A stretch of 64,000 nucleotides of DNA from Kangiella sp. TOML190 (GTDB lineage Bacteria; Pseudomonadota; Gammaproteobacteria; Enterobacterales; Kangiellaceae), in assembly GCF_023706045.1 (NCBI RefSeq), contig NZ_BQYL01000001.1:1780001-1844000 (forward strand), in the 5' to 3' direction. Both the position numbers and the translations under genes were made by a program. The notes under the pieces were generated by a model. That model worked only from the letters and a program-made list of their open reading frames with translations, did not search any database and was not told the origin of the DNA. Positions 1 through 10,973 of this stretch are shown here, piece by piece. Each line of letters starts with the position of its first letter. Position 1 is the first letter of the stretch.

Positions 1-83
1 GTTGAGCGAAGGAGTTACCATCAGGGTAATGACTGAGTCGAAACGCAAGAGCAACGATAATGAGCGGCAAAAGGACGAGATAA
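1..83 (+). other. rRNA operon spacer upstream of tRNA-Ala
   Basis: This is the end of the 16S-23S spacer before tRNA-Ala. The 16S gene, and a tRNA-Ile if there is one, would lie outside the window. No gene is seen in it. Confidence 0.7.
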
Positions 84-159
84 GGGGCTATAGCTCAGCT
101 GGGAGAGCGCCTGCCTTGCACGCAGGAGGTCAGCAGTTCGATCCTGCTTAGCTCCACCA
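84..159 (+). tRNA. tRNA-Ala (anticodon TGC)
   Basis: A 76-nt cloverleaf with a genome-encoded CCA end. The acceptor stem pairs GGGGCTA with TAGCTCC (one G-T pair). The anticodon loop carries TGC at 117-119 and the T arm holds GTTCGATC. Its place between 16S and 23S is the usual one for tRNA-Ala in proteobacterial rRNA operons, where it is processed from the common transcript. Confidence 0.97.
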
Positions 160-535
160 TTTTTGCGTTTAGCATTGTTAGTTACTTAGTCGTTTACTAG
201 AGTAAACTTTCTGCGTAACTGCCGCGCTAAAGCACAAAAAACGACCATTGACCGATTGTTTAAGTATTTAGAGCAAAACCAGAAGGTTTTGCTCTGGGTA
301 TTTATACCAGAGCGAGTTCTTTAACAATTAGGTAGAAGCAAAGTAAATGAGTAACAAAAGAGTTTTAATAATTTTGTAAGCGAATTTGTATTCATCATGT
401 TGGCGTTAGCGATTCGAAGTCGGAATTGTTAACACGTAATACGGTTATTTGAAGATACCGAAGTGGTGATTGCTGAGGTTGGCTAGGGCTATACAAAAGG
501 CCTGGTTAAGCGAAGTGATCGAAAACTATTTGGGG
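160..535 (+). other. 16S-23S spacer, distal part
   Basis: A spacer of 376 bases without a gene. It holds a perfect 11-bp hairpin at 270-295 (AGAGCAAAACC, loop AGAA), a boxA-like antitermination site near 314-328, and the left half of the 23S processing stem starting at 535. Short reading frames here are not credible as genes. Confidence 0.8.
314..328 (+). promoter_or_regulatory. boxA-like rRNA antitermination element
   Basis: The stretch GTTCTTTAACAATT closely resembles the boxA consensus (TGCTCTTTAACA) that recruits NusB/S10 to rRNA transcripts in gammaproteobacteria. It sits in the normal place, upstream of 23S and just after a hairpin. Confidence 0.6.
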
Positions 536-3546
<3,011 letters not shown>

Positions 3547-3701
3547 CACCCAAGTGGTTTTAGCCGACCATGGAAAGTGTGAGTCAAATAACCTTATTAA
3601 CGATAACAATGTGATGAACATTGCTTACGAATGTGACTCAAGCTTGTTTACTAGCTTCTACTTGATTGGACTTGTTTCAAGTATAAATACTCAACGTTTT
3701 T

Positions 3702-3820
3702 TGCTTGGCGACCATAGAGAGTTGGAACCACCTGATCCCTTCCCGAACTCAGAAGTGAAACGACTCATCGCCGATGGTAGTGTGGGGCTTCCCCATGTGA
3801 GAGTAGGTCATCGCCAAGCG
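3702..3820 (+). rRNA. rrf: 5S ribosomal RNA
   Basis: A 5S gene of about 119 nt with a terminal helix (GCTTGGCG with CGCCAAGC) and the conserved blocks CCCGAACTCAGAAGTGAAACG and GATGGTAGTGTGGGG. It follows 23S after a spacer of about 155 nt that holds no gene. The ends are set by the terminal helix and may be off by one or two bases. Confidence 0.96.
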
Positions 3821-3828
3821 CTTAATAC

Positions 3829-3857
3829 AAAACCCCAGCCGTTAGGTTGGGGTTTTT
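3829..3857 (+). terminator. Intrinsic terminator of the rRNA operon
   Basis: A ten-pair stem, AACCCCAGCC with GGTTGGGGTT (one G-T pair), with a short loop and a run of six T. It lies immediately after 5S. Confidence 0.9.
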
Positions 3858-3870
3858 TATTATCTGTTGG

Positions 3871-4020
3871 AAATGCACTCTCACATGGGTTCCCATGTGG
3901 AGTAGGATTTTCGAGGGAATTTGCAAAGCAAAGAGTTTTGCTTTGCACCGAGAAAATGGGTGAGGCTCTGCCGAACCCCTGGCTCAAGCGAAGCGCAGAG
4001 GTGCCAAGCGCTTATATAAA
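3871..4020 (+). pseudogene. Degenerate 5S-derived segment
   Basis: The segment copies pieces of the upstream 5S and its flank. TTCCCATGTGGAGTAGGA (3890-3907) matches the 5S 3' half TTCCCCATGTGAGAGTAGG with small gaps. CCAAGCGCTTATATAAAA (4004-4021) matches the 5S end plus its downstream flank CCAAGCGCTTAATACAAAA. The middle is scrambled and contains two perfect hairpins, CACATGGG/CCCATGTG and GCAAAGCAAA/TTTGCTTTGC (3923-3946). It is best read as the remnant of a tandem second 5S gene. It could instead be a structured processing element. Confidence 0.5.
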
Positions 4021-4023
4021 AGA

Positions 4024-4053
4024 AAGGCTACCCAGCGGGTGGCCTTTTTTTAT
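4024..4053 (+). terminator. Second intrinsic terminator downstream of 5S
   Basis: Stem AAGGCTACCC with GGGTGGCCTT (one wobble), loop AGC and a run of seven T. It sits downstream of the 5S-like remnant exactly as the first terminator sits downstream of 5S. Confidence 0.85.
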
Positions 4054-4129
4054 GCCTATATGAAATCCATGCCAAAATAGTTTATTCTTTGAACACTTAA
4101 GTTAAGTAAGCAGTAAAAAAGGAATAAAT

Positions 4130-4870
4130 ATGCTACTAAGAAGAATCACCAAGCACGTCAAGGATCAAAACTGGTTTGCGGTTTTTGTTGATTTTGTCAT
4201 TGTTGTGGTGGGTGTCTTTATTGGTATTCAAGTGGCCAATTGGAATGAGGCTAAGAAGGCAGAAAAAAATGAAATTAGCTTACTTACCACTTTGTATGAT
4301 GACTTTTCTGCTCATAGGGATATATTGATTAAGCGAAAAGGGCGATCTAAGCGCTTACGAAATTATTGTGGTGAATTGCTCGAATTGATTAGGAAAAAAG
4401 AACTATCTAAAGAAGATGAAGCTAATATAGCTGATGGATATATAGAATTTCTAGCTGTGTCTTGCATGAGCACATCTTGGGGAAGAACTCCGCCAGCAAC
4501 TTTCACTGAGCTGATGTCTACAGGGAGTTTATCGCAAATTTCAAGCAAATCAGTTAGAAGAGCTTTAGTTGAATATGGTCAGGCGAATGCACTATGGCGC
4601 AACATCAATGGTCGTGCTGAAGCACAAAGTAATGAACACTCAAAATTTAGGCAAGCGATAAATATCAAATTATATCCTGTTGATCTTAATCTTGCCGATC
4701 CGAATGTTAACTTAAAAGATATAATCAGTTACGATTGGGAGCTATTGCAACAGGCAGAAACATCGATTGGAACCATTATAAGTTTACACTTTAATCAGTA
4801 TCAAGGGCACAAGAGAGATTTAGAAGCTGTTGAGAATATTCTAAAAGAATTAGAAAAGGATATTAATTAA
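4130..4870 (+). CDS. DUF6090-like single-pass membrane protein
   Basis: A protein of 246 residues of unknown function. The N-terminus is basic (LLRRITKHVKDQNW) and is followed by one hydrophobic helix at about residues 17-36 ending in IGIQVANWNE. The remaining 200 residues are charged, mostly helical and probably on one side of the inner membrane. This N-terminal signature (basic segment, VVVGVFIGIQ, NW) is that of proteins labelled DUF6090; the family name is from memory. An AAGGA ribosome site lies about 7 bases before the ATG. No neighbour suggests a pathway. It is directly followed by a truncated copy of its own 5' end. Confidence 0.8.
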   Translation: MLLRRITKHVKDQNWFAVFVDFVIVVVGVFIGIQVANWNEAKKAEKNEISLLTTLYDDFSAHRDILIKRKGRSKRLRNYCGELLELIRKKELSKEDEANIADGYIEFLAVSCMSTSWGRTPPATFTELMSTGSLSQISSKSVRRALVEYGQANALWRNINGRAEAQSNEHSKFRQAINIKLYPVDLNLADPNVNLKDIISYDWELLQQAETSIGTIISLHFNQYQGHKRDLEAVENILKELEKDIN

Positions 4871-4942
4871 ATGTTACTCTGTCGGATAACCAAACACGTC
4901 AAAGACCAAAACTGGTCGCGGTTTTTTAGTTCGATTGTGTAA
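4871..4942 (+). pseudogene. Tandem 5' fragment of the preceding gene
   Basis: An ATG lies directly after the stop of the DUF6090-like gene and opens 23 codons that begin MLLCRITKHVKDQNW, nearly identical to the upstream protein's first 15 residues (MLLRRITKHVKDQNW). After that the frame shifts and ends at a TAA. Nucleotide similarity continues a little beyond the shift. This is the remnant of a second gene copy, or of a recombination between paralogues. The segment also contains GACCA-AAAC-TGGTC followed by six T, so it may now act as a weak terminator. Confidence 0.65.
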
Positions 4943-4998
4943 TTTCGATTTACTCTAGTTTCCTTTATAATCAAAGGAAATATTAATTTTGATTCAGC

Positions 4999-6816
4999 AT
5001 GCCAAATTATAAAATCCAAGCAATAAACCCTAATGCCCACTTTTTTGAAATTACTATAATTATTCAATCGCCAAATCCAAATGGCCAAATCTGCTATCTG
5101 CCTAATTGGATCCCTGGAAGTTATATGATTCGTGATTTTGCGAAGCATATTCAATGGATGAAAGCCGAGTCTAATGGCAAAGAAATTTCTGTTCAGCAAC
5201 TTGATAAATCTACTTGGCAGTTCGAACCTTGTGATGGTGAGTTAACAATAACTTATCAAGTATATGCTTGGGATTTATCGGTTCGTGGTGCGCACTTAGA
5301 TCAAACCCATGGTTTCTTTAATGGTACCAGTGTCTTTCTGGCGGTCAAAGGGCAAGAAGATTTATCGCATCAAGTTGAGATTTTAAGACCGGAAGGTGCA
5401 AGCTTTGCAAATTGGAAGCTGGCCACTGGTTTGCAGCCAATTCATGCTACTCAAGAGTTTGAGTTTGGTCATTACCAAGCTGCAAATTATGATGAGTTGA
5501 TTGATTGTCCGGTTGAAATGGCTGATTTTAGGCTGATTAGCTTTGAAGCTTTTGGTATCCCTCATTATATGGCTTTGACTGGGCGTTTCGAAAAGCTTGA
5601 TGAAGCGCGCTTAAAAAATGATCTAACAAAAATTTGTGAGCATCAATTAGAATTTTTTGGCAAGCCTTATCCAATGCAACGCTATATTTTTATGACTTAT
5701 GTCTTAGGCAATGGTTTTGGTGGCTTAGAGCATCGAAACTCGACTGCGCTACACTGTAGCCGTGAAGATTTGCCATTAACCACAGATGAGTCGAATCAAG
5801 TAAAGCCTGACTATCAAAAGTTTTTGGATTTATGTTCGCATGAGTATTTTCATACCTGGAATGTTAAGCGTATTAAGCCAGCAGTTTTTTTACCCTATGA
5901 TACGCAACAAGAGTCTTATACCGAGCTGTTGTGGGCGTTTGAAGGAATAACCTCTTATTACGACAGTTTGGCGTGTGTTCAATCCGGTGTTATTAGCGTC
6001 GAAAATTATTTAACGGCGCTAGCAAAAACCATGACTTCGGTTCGTCGCTCAAAAGGTCGTTTAATACAGCCAGTGACTGATTCCAGCTTTAATGCTTGGA
6101 CAAAGTATTATAAGCAAGATGAAAATGCCCCTAACTCAGTTGTGAGTTATTATACCAAAGGTGCTTTGGTGGCGTTTTGTTTGGATATGCTGATCAGGCA
6201 AAAAACCGACTCAAACAAATCGCTAACAGACGTAATGCGTTATCTGTGGCAGGAGTTTGGAGCTAAAGGTATTGGTGTTAAAAAAGACACTATTCAAAAC
6301 TACGTTAAAGGACTCTGTGGACATGCTACTGAGTTTGATAGCTTTTTTGCAAAAGCGCTTTACAGTACTAAAGAGCTTGATCTTGAGGTTGCTTTAACGC
6401 CTTTGGGCTTGCAGCTTGATTATGGGCATAGAGAGTCGCAATCGGATCGAGGCAATTTTTCAGAAAACTATTCAGCGGCTAAACCGAAGGCAGGCTTAGG
6501 TTTTGAGTATACTTCGAGTGCCGTGGGGATAAAAATCAAAAGCGTCTACCTTGATTCGCCAGCAAGTAAGGCTGGGATTTCCGCAGGCGATCAATTAATA
6601 AGTTTAAATGGTTATAAAATTAGCCATAAGACTTTTGAACAAAGGCTAGCAGAACTAGAAATTAATGAACAACTAGAAATTATAGGGTTTAGGCGTGATG
6701 AGCTGATGAAATTTGCAGTGACCTTGGCAGAAGCCGAAGCGGATACTGCTTATTTAAGTTATAGTAGCGATCAGCGAAATGAATTATTTAAAAATTGGTT
6801 AAATATAAAAGAATGA
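4999..6816 (+). CDS. M61-family metallopeptidase with PDZ domain
   Basis: 605 residues, typical of the M61 (glycyl aminopeptidase) family. The N-terminal beta domain occupies about residues 1-170. The catalytic part carries the gluzincin motif HEYFH at 281-285, with a likely third zinc ligand E316 (WAFEG). GNGFGGLEHR at 237-246 fills the place of the aminopeptidase substrate-binding loop. A PDZ domain covers about residues 500-580 (SPASKAGISAGDQLISLNG). Family members cleave peptides with N-terminal Gly or Ala; the natural substrate here is unknown. No signal peptide is visible, so it is probably cytoplasmic. The stop overlaps the xthA start (ATGA), which implies translational coupling. Confidence 0.9.
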   Translation: MPNYKIQAINPNAHFFEITIIIQSPNPNGQICYLPNWIPGSYMIRDFAKHIQWMKAESNGKEISVQQLDKSTWQFEPCDGELTITYQVYAWDLSVRGAHLDQTHGFFNGTSVFLAVKGQEDLSHQVEILRPEGASFANWKLATGLQPIHATQEFEFGHYQAANYDELIDCPVEMADFRLISFEAFGIPHYMALTGRFEKLDEARLKNDLTKICEHQLEFFGKPYPMQRYIFMTYVLGNGFGGLEHRNSTALHCSREDLPLTTDESNQVKPDYQKFLDLCSHEYFHTWNVKRIKPAVFLPYDTQQESYTELLWAFEGITSYYDSLACVQSGVISVENYLTALAKTMTSVRRSKGRLIQPVTDSSFNAWTKYYKQDENAPNSVVSYYTKGALVAFCLDMLIRQKTDSNKSLTDVMRYLWQEFGAKGIGVKKDTIQNYVKGLCGHATEFDSFFAKALYSTKELDLEVALTPLGLQLDYGHRESQSDRGNFSENYSAAKPKAGLGFEYTSSAVGIKIKSVYLDSPASKAGISAGDQLISLNGYKISHKTFEQRLAELEINEQLEIIGFRRDELMKFAVTLAEAEADTAYLSYSSDQRNELFKNWLNIKE

Positions 6817-7622
6817 AAATCGTAACTTTTAACATCAATAGCGTTAGAACACGGGTCCATCAAATTGAAGCTTTGGTGCAGAAGCACGACCCGGATATTA
6901 TCTGTTTGCAGGAAACTAAAGTGCATGACGATATGTTTCCGTTCGATTTGTATAAGCATTTGGGTTATCACATTGATATTCATGGCGGCAAAGCCCACTA
7001 TGGCGTTGCCACATTCAGTAAGCAAAAGCCCATTGCGGTAGAAAAAGGATTTCCACACGATCCCGAAGACGCGCAGCGTCGGATGATTATTACCAGCTAT
7101 CAGTATGGTGACGAAACTTTGAAAGTCTTAAATGGTTATTTTCCGCAAGGCGAAAATCGCAGCCATCCAACTAAGTTTCCTTACAAAGAAAAGTTTTACG
7201 CCGATCTGATTGAATATTTAAAAGATCACGATTTAAGCACCAGAACCATAGTGTTGGGTGATATCAATATTTCTCCGACCGATATGGATATTGGTATCGG
7301 CGAACCCAATAGAAAGCGTTGGCTAAGAGAGGGTAAGTCGAGTTTCTTACCGGAAGAAAGGGAATGGTTAGCGCAAATGCTTGATACGGGCTTGATTGAT
7401 ACCTACCGAACGGTTAACCCTGAAGTTGACGATAAGTTCAGTTGGTTTGATTATCGTAGCAAAGGCTTCGATCGTGAACCGAAGCGTGGTTTGCGGATCG
7501 ATTCTATTTTTGCTTGCGATTGGCTAAATCAAAGAGTGGTTGCTTCGGATATTGATTATGAGATCCGAGGCATGGAAAGACCATCGGATCATGCGCCGGT
7601 TTGGACAGAATTTAAACTCTAA
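6813..7622 (+). CDS. xthA: Exodeoxyribonuclease III
   Basis: 269 residues from the ATG at 6813, which overlaps the M61 stop. The reading frame is open 18 bases further upstream, but this start gives the canonical ExoIII beginning MKIVTFNINSVRTR. Motifs of the AP-endonuclease/exonuclease superfamily are present: the metal-binding glutamate in LQETK (E34), GDINISPTD, the LRIDSIF block and the C-terminal SDHAPVW. The enzyme repairs abasic sites and removes 3' blocks in DNA. It is convergent with the next gene, with only 8 bases between the stops. Confidence 0.95.
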   Translation: MKIVTFNINSVRTRVHQIEALVQKHDPDIICLQETKVHDDMFPFDLYKHLGYHIDIHGGKAHYGVATFSKQKPIAVEKGFPHDPEDAQRRMIITSYQYGDETLKVLNGYFPQGENRSHPTKFPYKEKFYADLIEYLKDHDLSTRTIVLGDINISPTDMDIGIGEPNRKRWLREGKSSFLPEEREWLAQMLDTGLIDTYRTVNPEVDDKFSWFDYRSKGFDREPKRGLRIDSIFACDWLNQRVVASDIDYEIRGMERPSDHAPVWTEFKL

Positions 7623-7630
7623 AAGTTGAT

Positions 7631-8482
7631 CTAGGCGCTAGCCATGGCGCCTTTATTAACTCCTTCAAAAGCCTTAATACTAATAGCTTTTTCGGGCTCG
7701 ACTAGCTTAATTTGCTTGGCGATATGGTTGGCAATGAGTTCAACGGTGGTATCGTTTTGCATCAGATGGCAATCAGCTTTCGGCAAAGTCAGCGCAAAAT
7801 GACCTTGTTCGCTTTGATATTCAAAGTGGTAATAATCTTCGTCATCAATTTGCAGTTCTTTGACCAGATCTTCTTGCGTGGCGATATAAATATCTTGCCA
7901 TTTTTTTGCCCATAAACTTTCTAGCGACTCACTTCGAACGTCATCAGCAAAAATTTGGATTTGCGAACGATGACCATGAGCAATCCGTTGGCAGTCACCA
8001 AGATGTTTTTTCAGCCCGTGAGCATAATGATAATAAGCTCCGGTAATGTTTTCGGTCGATAGGGTCAGCTCGATATGAGTTACGTTATCCGGAACGACTT
8101 GACGACATTCTTCGATTAACAGCGTCTTTACCGCATCCATAGTCACGTTGTCCGACTCAAGCAAAACAACTGCTTCGCTTGGGGATTGATGGCGATACCA
8201 GCGATCTTGCTCGTCTTGGATTTCCAGTAGAAGATTATTTTCTTCGAGCTGGCTATTGAGCTTATGGTAGCGCTTGGGAACCACAAATTTATGATCAACA
8301 GAGCCATCGATCGCGATTTTGATCTGTTTTTTAACATCGCCAAAATCAAATACCATACCTTGATCATCCAGATCGCCTTCTAAAACGATATCCACGATCC
8401 AGCTTTCACCCACGATCCCTCGCTTGGGATCAAAATAGGCAAAGTCGATAACGGTTAATTGGTCAACAAACAGGGCGGCCAT
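7631..8482 (-). CDS. 6-pyruvoyl-tetrahydropterin synthase-like protein, two domains
   Basis: 283 residues. The ATG at 8482 is chosen because the open frame continues upstream into the adenosine kinase gene, while this start gives a clean family N-terminus. The N-terminal half has the family's FDFGDVKK (45-52) and VDHKF (62-66) but lacks the HGH zinc motif (it reads GIVGES instead). The C-terminal half has HYAHGLKKHLGDCQRIAHGH (152-171), with cysteine and HGH in the QueD-like arrangement. It is therefore a tandem or split-site version, about twice the length of QueD. A role in the queuosine or pterin pathway is inferred by family only. FolE is 13 kb away. Confidence 0.8.
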   Translation of the reverse strand: MAALFVDQLTVIDFAYFDPKRGIVGESWIVDIVLEGDLDDQGMVFDFGDVKKQIKIAIDGSVDHKFVVPKRYHKLNSQLEENNLLLEIQDEQDRWYRHQSPSEAVVLLESDNVTMDAVKTLLIEECRQVVPDNVTHIELTLSTENITGAYYHYAHGLKKHLGDCQRIAHGHRSQIQIFADDVRSESLESLWAKKWQDIYIATQEDLVKELQIDDEDYYHFEYQSEQGHFALTLPKADCHLMQNDTTVELIANHIAKQIKLVEPEKAISIKAFEGVNKGAMASA

Positions 8483-8570
8483 AAGAAAATAATCGGCTGG
8501 TGATTCTATATTGGCGGCAATTATAGCATAATCACAGATAAGCAAACGATTAATCCAGCAAAGAAAATCC

Positions 8571-9581
8571 ATGAATAAAAAGTATGATGTTTTCTCATTA
8601 GGCAATGCTCTTGTCGATGTTGAAATTGAAGTTTCAGCGCAAGAGTTGGCGCGGCTTGATATAGAAAAAGGCTTAATGACGTTAGTAGAACAAGAGCGCC
8701 ACGATTATTTACTAAGTGAGCTACAAGGTAAGAGTCACCAAAGAGCTTCCGGCGGTTCGGCAGCCAACAGCATTTTTGCGCTAGCCCAATTAGGCGGCAA
8801 AGGATATCACTGTTGCAAAGTTGCTAAGGATGAAGCCGGCGATTTCTACGCCTCGGATCTGAATAGCGCTGGCGTGGATAATAATATTGCTGGCTTAACG
8901 AATAATGATGGCACTACGGGAAAATGTTTGGTCATGGTAACGCCCGATGCCGATCGAACTATGAATACCTTTTTAGGGATCAGTAGCGAGCAGCAACCAG
9001 AAGATATCGATCCTCAAGCATTAATGCAAAGCGAGTATTTGTATATCGAAGGTTATTTGGTGACCAGCGAGTCAAATCATAATACGGCATTGGCGGCGAA
9101 AAAAATGGCTGACGACAATGGTATAAAAGTCGCTTACACCTTGTCGGATCCCAATATGGTGCGTTTTTTCAGGCCGCAAATTGAGCAAATTTTAGCGGGT
9201 GGCGTTGACTTGCTTTTTTGTAATGAAGATGAGGCTCTAGAATTTACTGAACAAGGCAATTGCGATGCGGCACTTGAAAGCCTTAAAGCTCAAGCGCGCC
9301 AAGTGGTCATCACTTTAGGTGACAAGGGCGCTTTGTACTTTGATGGCGAAAAAACTCACGCCATAGCACCTTTTGAAGCGGAGGCGGTTGACAGCAATGG
9401 TGCAGGCGATATGTTCGCTGGTGCTTTTTTATTCGCACTAACTCAAGGCTATTCCGCGGATAACTGCGGCAAATTAGCCAGTTTTTGCTCATCCTATTTA
9501 GTGACCCAGTTTGGACCCAGGCTCAAGGCTTCTGCAGTGCAAACCATTCAAGATTTTAACCAAGAGTTGCAAAGCAGCTAA
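8571..9581 (+). CDS. Adenosine kinase, PfkB family
   Basis: 336 residues with the ribokinase/PfkB architecture. GGSAANS (61-67) lies in the substrate-binding region. The C-terminal signature DSNGAGDMFAGAF contains the catalytic base, D280. The best-resembling subfamily is the bacterial adenosine kinase group (N-terminus YDVFSLGNALVDVE), which phosphorylates adenosine to AMP. A different nucleoside or sugar substrate cannot be excluded. It overlaps sixA by one base (TAATG). It is divergent from the pterin-synthase homologue across an 88-bp promoter region. Confidence 0.88.
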   Translation: MNKKYDVFSLGNALVDVEIEVSAQELARLDIEKGLMTLVEQERHDYLLSELQGKSHQRASGGSAANSIFALAQLGGKGYHCCKVAKDEAGDFYASDLNSAGVDNNIAGLTNNDGTTGKCLVMVTPDADRTMNTFLGISSEQQPEDIDPQALMQSEYLYIEGYLVTSESNHNTALAAKKMADDNGIKVAYTLSDPNMVRFFRPQIEQILAGGVDLLFCNEDEALEFTEQGNCDAALESLKAQARQVVITLGDKGALYFDGEKTHAIAPFEAEAVDSNGAGDMFAGAFLFALTQGYSADNCGKLASFCSSYLVTQFGPRLKASAVQTIQDFNQELQSS

Positions 9582-10039
9582 TGATTGTTCGCATCATGCG
9601 CCATGGCGATGCACCTACCATTGAGGGGATGCGGCAACTGTCAGCCAAGGGAATTGCCGAAGCTCGTACTATGGGGCAATGGCTGTCTGAGCAAAGCTTA
9701 ACCGATACCATTTTAATCAGCCCTTTGTTGCGCGCTCAACAAACGGCCACTGAAGTTATGGCGTATTTTAAGCATGATTTTAAAAAAGCGGATGAAAGTT
9801 TGCTCAAGCCTGAAGCTGATGCCAGTTTAACCATTGAGTATTTTCAGGCGCTTGAAGCAGAGTCTTTGTTATTGATCAGCCACATGCCTTTGGTGGTTAA
9901 CTTGTTAGAGGCTTGGCTGCCCGGAGCAGGGCGCTATTTTCCCACGGCGGCAATTGCCGAACTTGAGATTAATGATGATTCGGTTGAGTTAGCGCAGTTT
10001 ATTACTCCTGCGGATCTAAGTGAGCTTAAGCTAGGTTAG
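9581..10039 (+). CDS. sixA: Phosphohistidine phosphatase SixA
   Basis: 152 residues of the histidine phosphatase (phosphoglycerate mutase-like) superfamily. The RHG motif lies at residues 7-9 with catalytic H8, followed by LISPLLRAQQTA and the second histidine in LLISHMPLV. The short length and GDAP after RHG fit SixA, which dephosphorylates HPt domains and the nitrogen phosphotransferase protein NPr in E. coli. It is translationally coupled to the adenosine kinase gene. Confidence 0.9.
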   Translation: MIVRIMRHGDAPTIEGMRQLSAKGIAEARTMGQWLSEQSLTDTILISPLLRAQQTATEVMAYFKHDFKKADESLLKPEADASLTIEYFQALEAESLLLISHMPLVVNLLEAWLPGAGRYFPTAAIAELEINDDSVELAQFITPADLSELKLG

Positions 10040-10119
10040 CTATAAATCCATGCTAGGGCTGGATATTTAACGCTTTTCTGGCTAGCATAGTCGCCTTGTT
10101 CGACTAATTTCAATGAATT

Positions 10120-10890
10120 TTGCCTGATCCCGTTTTAAACCCCTCGGCCAACCGATTTAAGATTTTCGGTATTATCTGCTATTCCTTAGCGGTAACTCTG
10201 AAATACAGTCTAAAGACTCTAGTGGTGGGTTTTCGCTATAACCGCAAAGATCCGCTGGTTGCTCGTGAAAAGATCAATGGCGTTATTTATAACTGGGCTT
10301 CGCGTCTAGTTAACAAAATTAAAATCAATTGGCAAATTGATGGCGAGCTAGAGTCACAAATCCCCGAAGATCGCTCCATTATTTTGATGTGCAACCACGC
10401 GAGTGCTTACGACATCCCGCTGGCTTATGCCGCCTTGCCTGGCTCGATTAGGATGATTGCCAAAAAGGAATTATTTAAGATCCCGATTTTATCGCAAGCC
10501 ATGCGCTCGGCGGAGTTTCCTTCGATTGATCGACAAAATCGCGAACAGGCCATTAAGGATCTGGAATTTGCGCGCCAAAAAATGAAAAGTGGTATTCGCA
10601 TTTGGATGTTCCCAGAAGGTACTCGTTCAGCTGATGGACGCCTAAGACCTCTAAAAAAAGGTGGGATCCGCTTAGCTATCGACACCAACGCCATCATTAT
10701 CCCAATCATTATGCAGGACATTGAGCATATTTTGCCGAATAAACGTTGGTATAAAATGCGCTTGGGGCAAAAAGTGACCATCAAAATAGGGCGGGCGCTG
10801 GATTGTCGAGATTTTAATATTGATGAGCGCCATCAGGTCACGGAACTGGTGTATAATCAATTATTAGAACTCAAACAAGCCCGAGATTAA
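10120..10890 (+). CDS. plsC: 1-acyl-sn-glycerol-3-phosphate acyltransferase
   Basis: 256 residues from a TTG start. No ATG is available in frame before the first membrane helix (about residues 15-37), so the TTG is likely real but unconfirmed. The acyltransferase motifs are clear: NHASAYD (92-98) as the catalytic HX4D block and FPEGTRS (164-170) for glycerol-phosphate binding. It converts lysophosphatidate to phosphatidate in the inner membrane. The gene stands alone, between sixA and prmB. Confidence 0.88.
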   Translation: MPDPVLNPSANRFKIFGIICYSLAVTLKYSLKTLVVGFRYNRKDPLVAREKINGVIYNWASRLVNKIKINWQIDGELESQIPEDRSIILMCNHASAYDIPLAYAALPGSIRMIAKKELFKIPILSQAMRSAEFPSIDRQNREQAIKDLEFARQKMKSGIRIWMFPEGTRSADGRLRPLKKGGIRLAIDTNAIIIPIIMQDIEHILPNKRWYKMRLGQKVTIKIGRALDCRDFNIDERHQVTELVYNQLLELKQARD

Positions 10891-10973
10891 GCTTGTCTTG
10901 TTTATTGAGTGTAATTAACTCAATATTTAGCGCTAAACTGATGATAGCTAGCTGACAAAAAATCGAGTGAATT

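Noticed and set aside
3554-4063. A 169-codon plus-strand frame
   Set aside because: It runs through the 5S gene, two terminators and the 5S-like remnant; not a protein gene.
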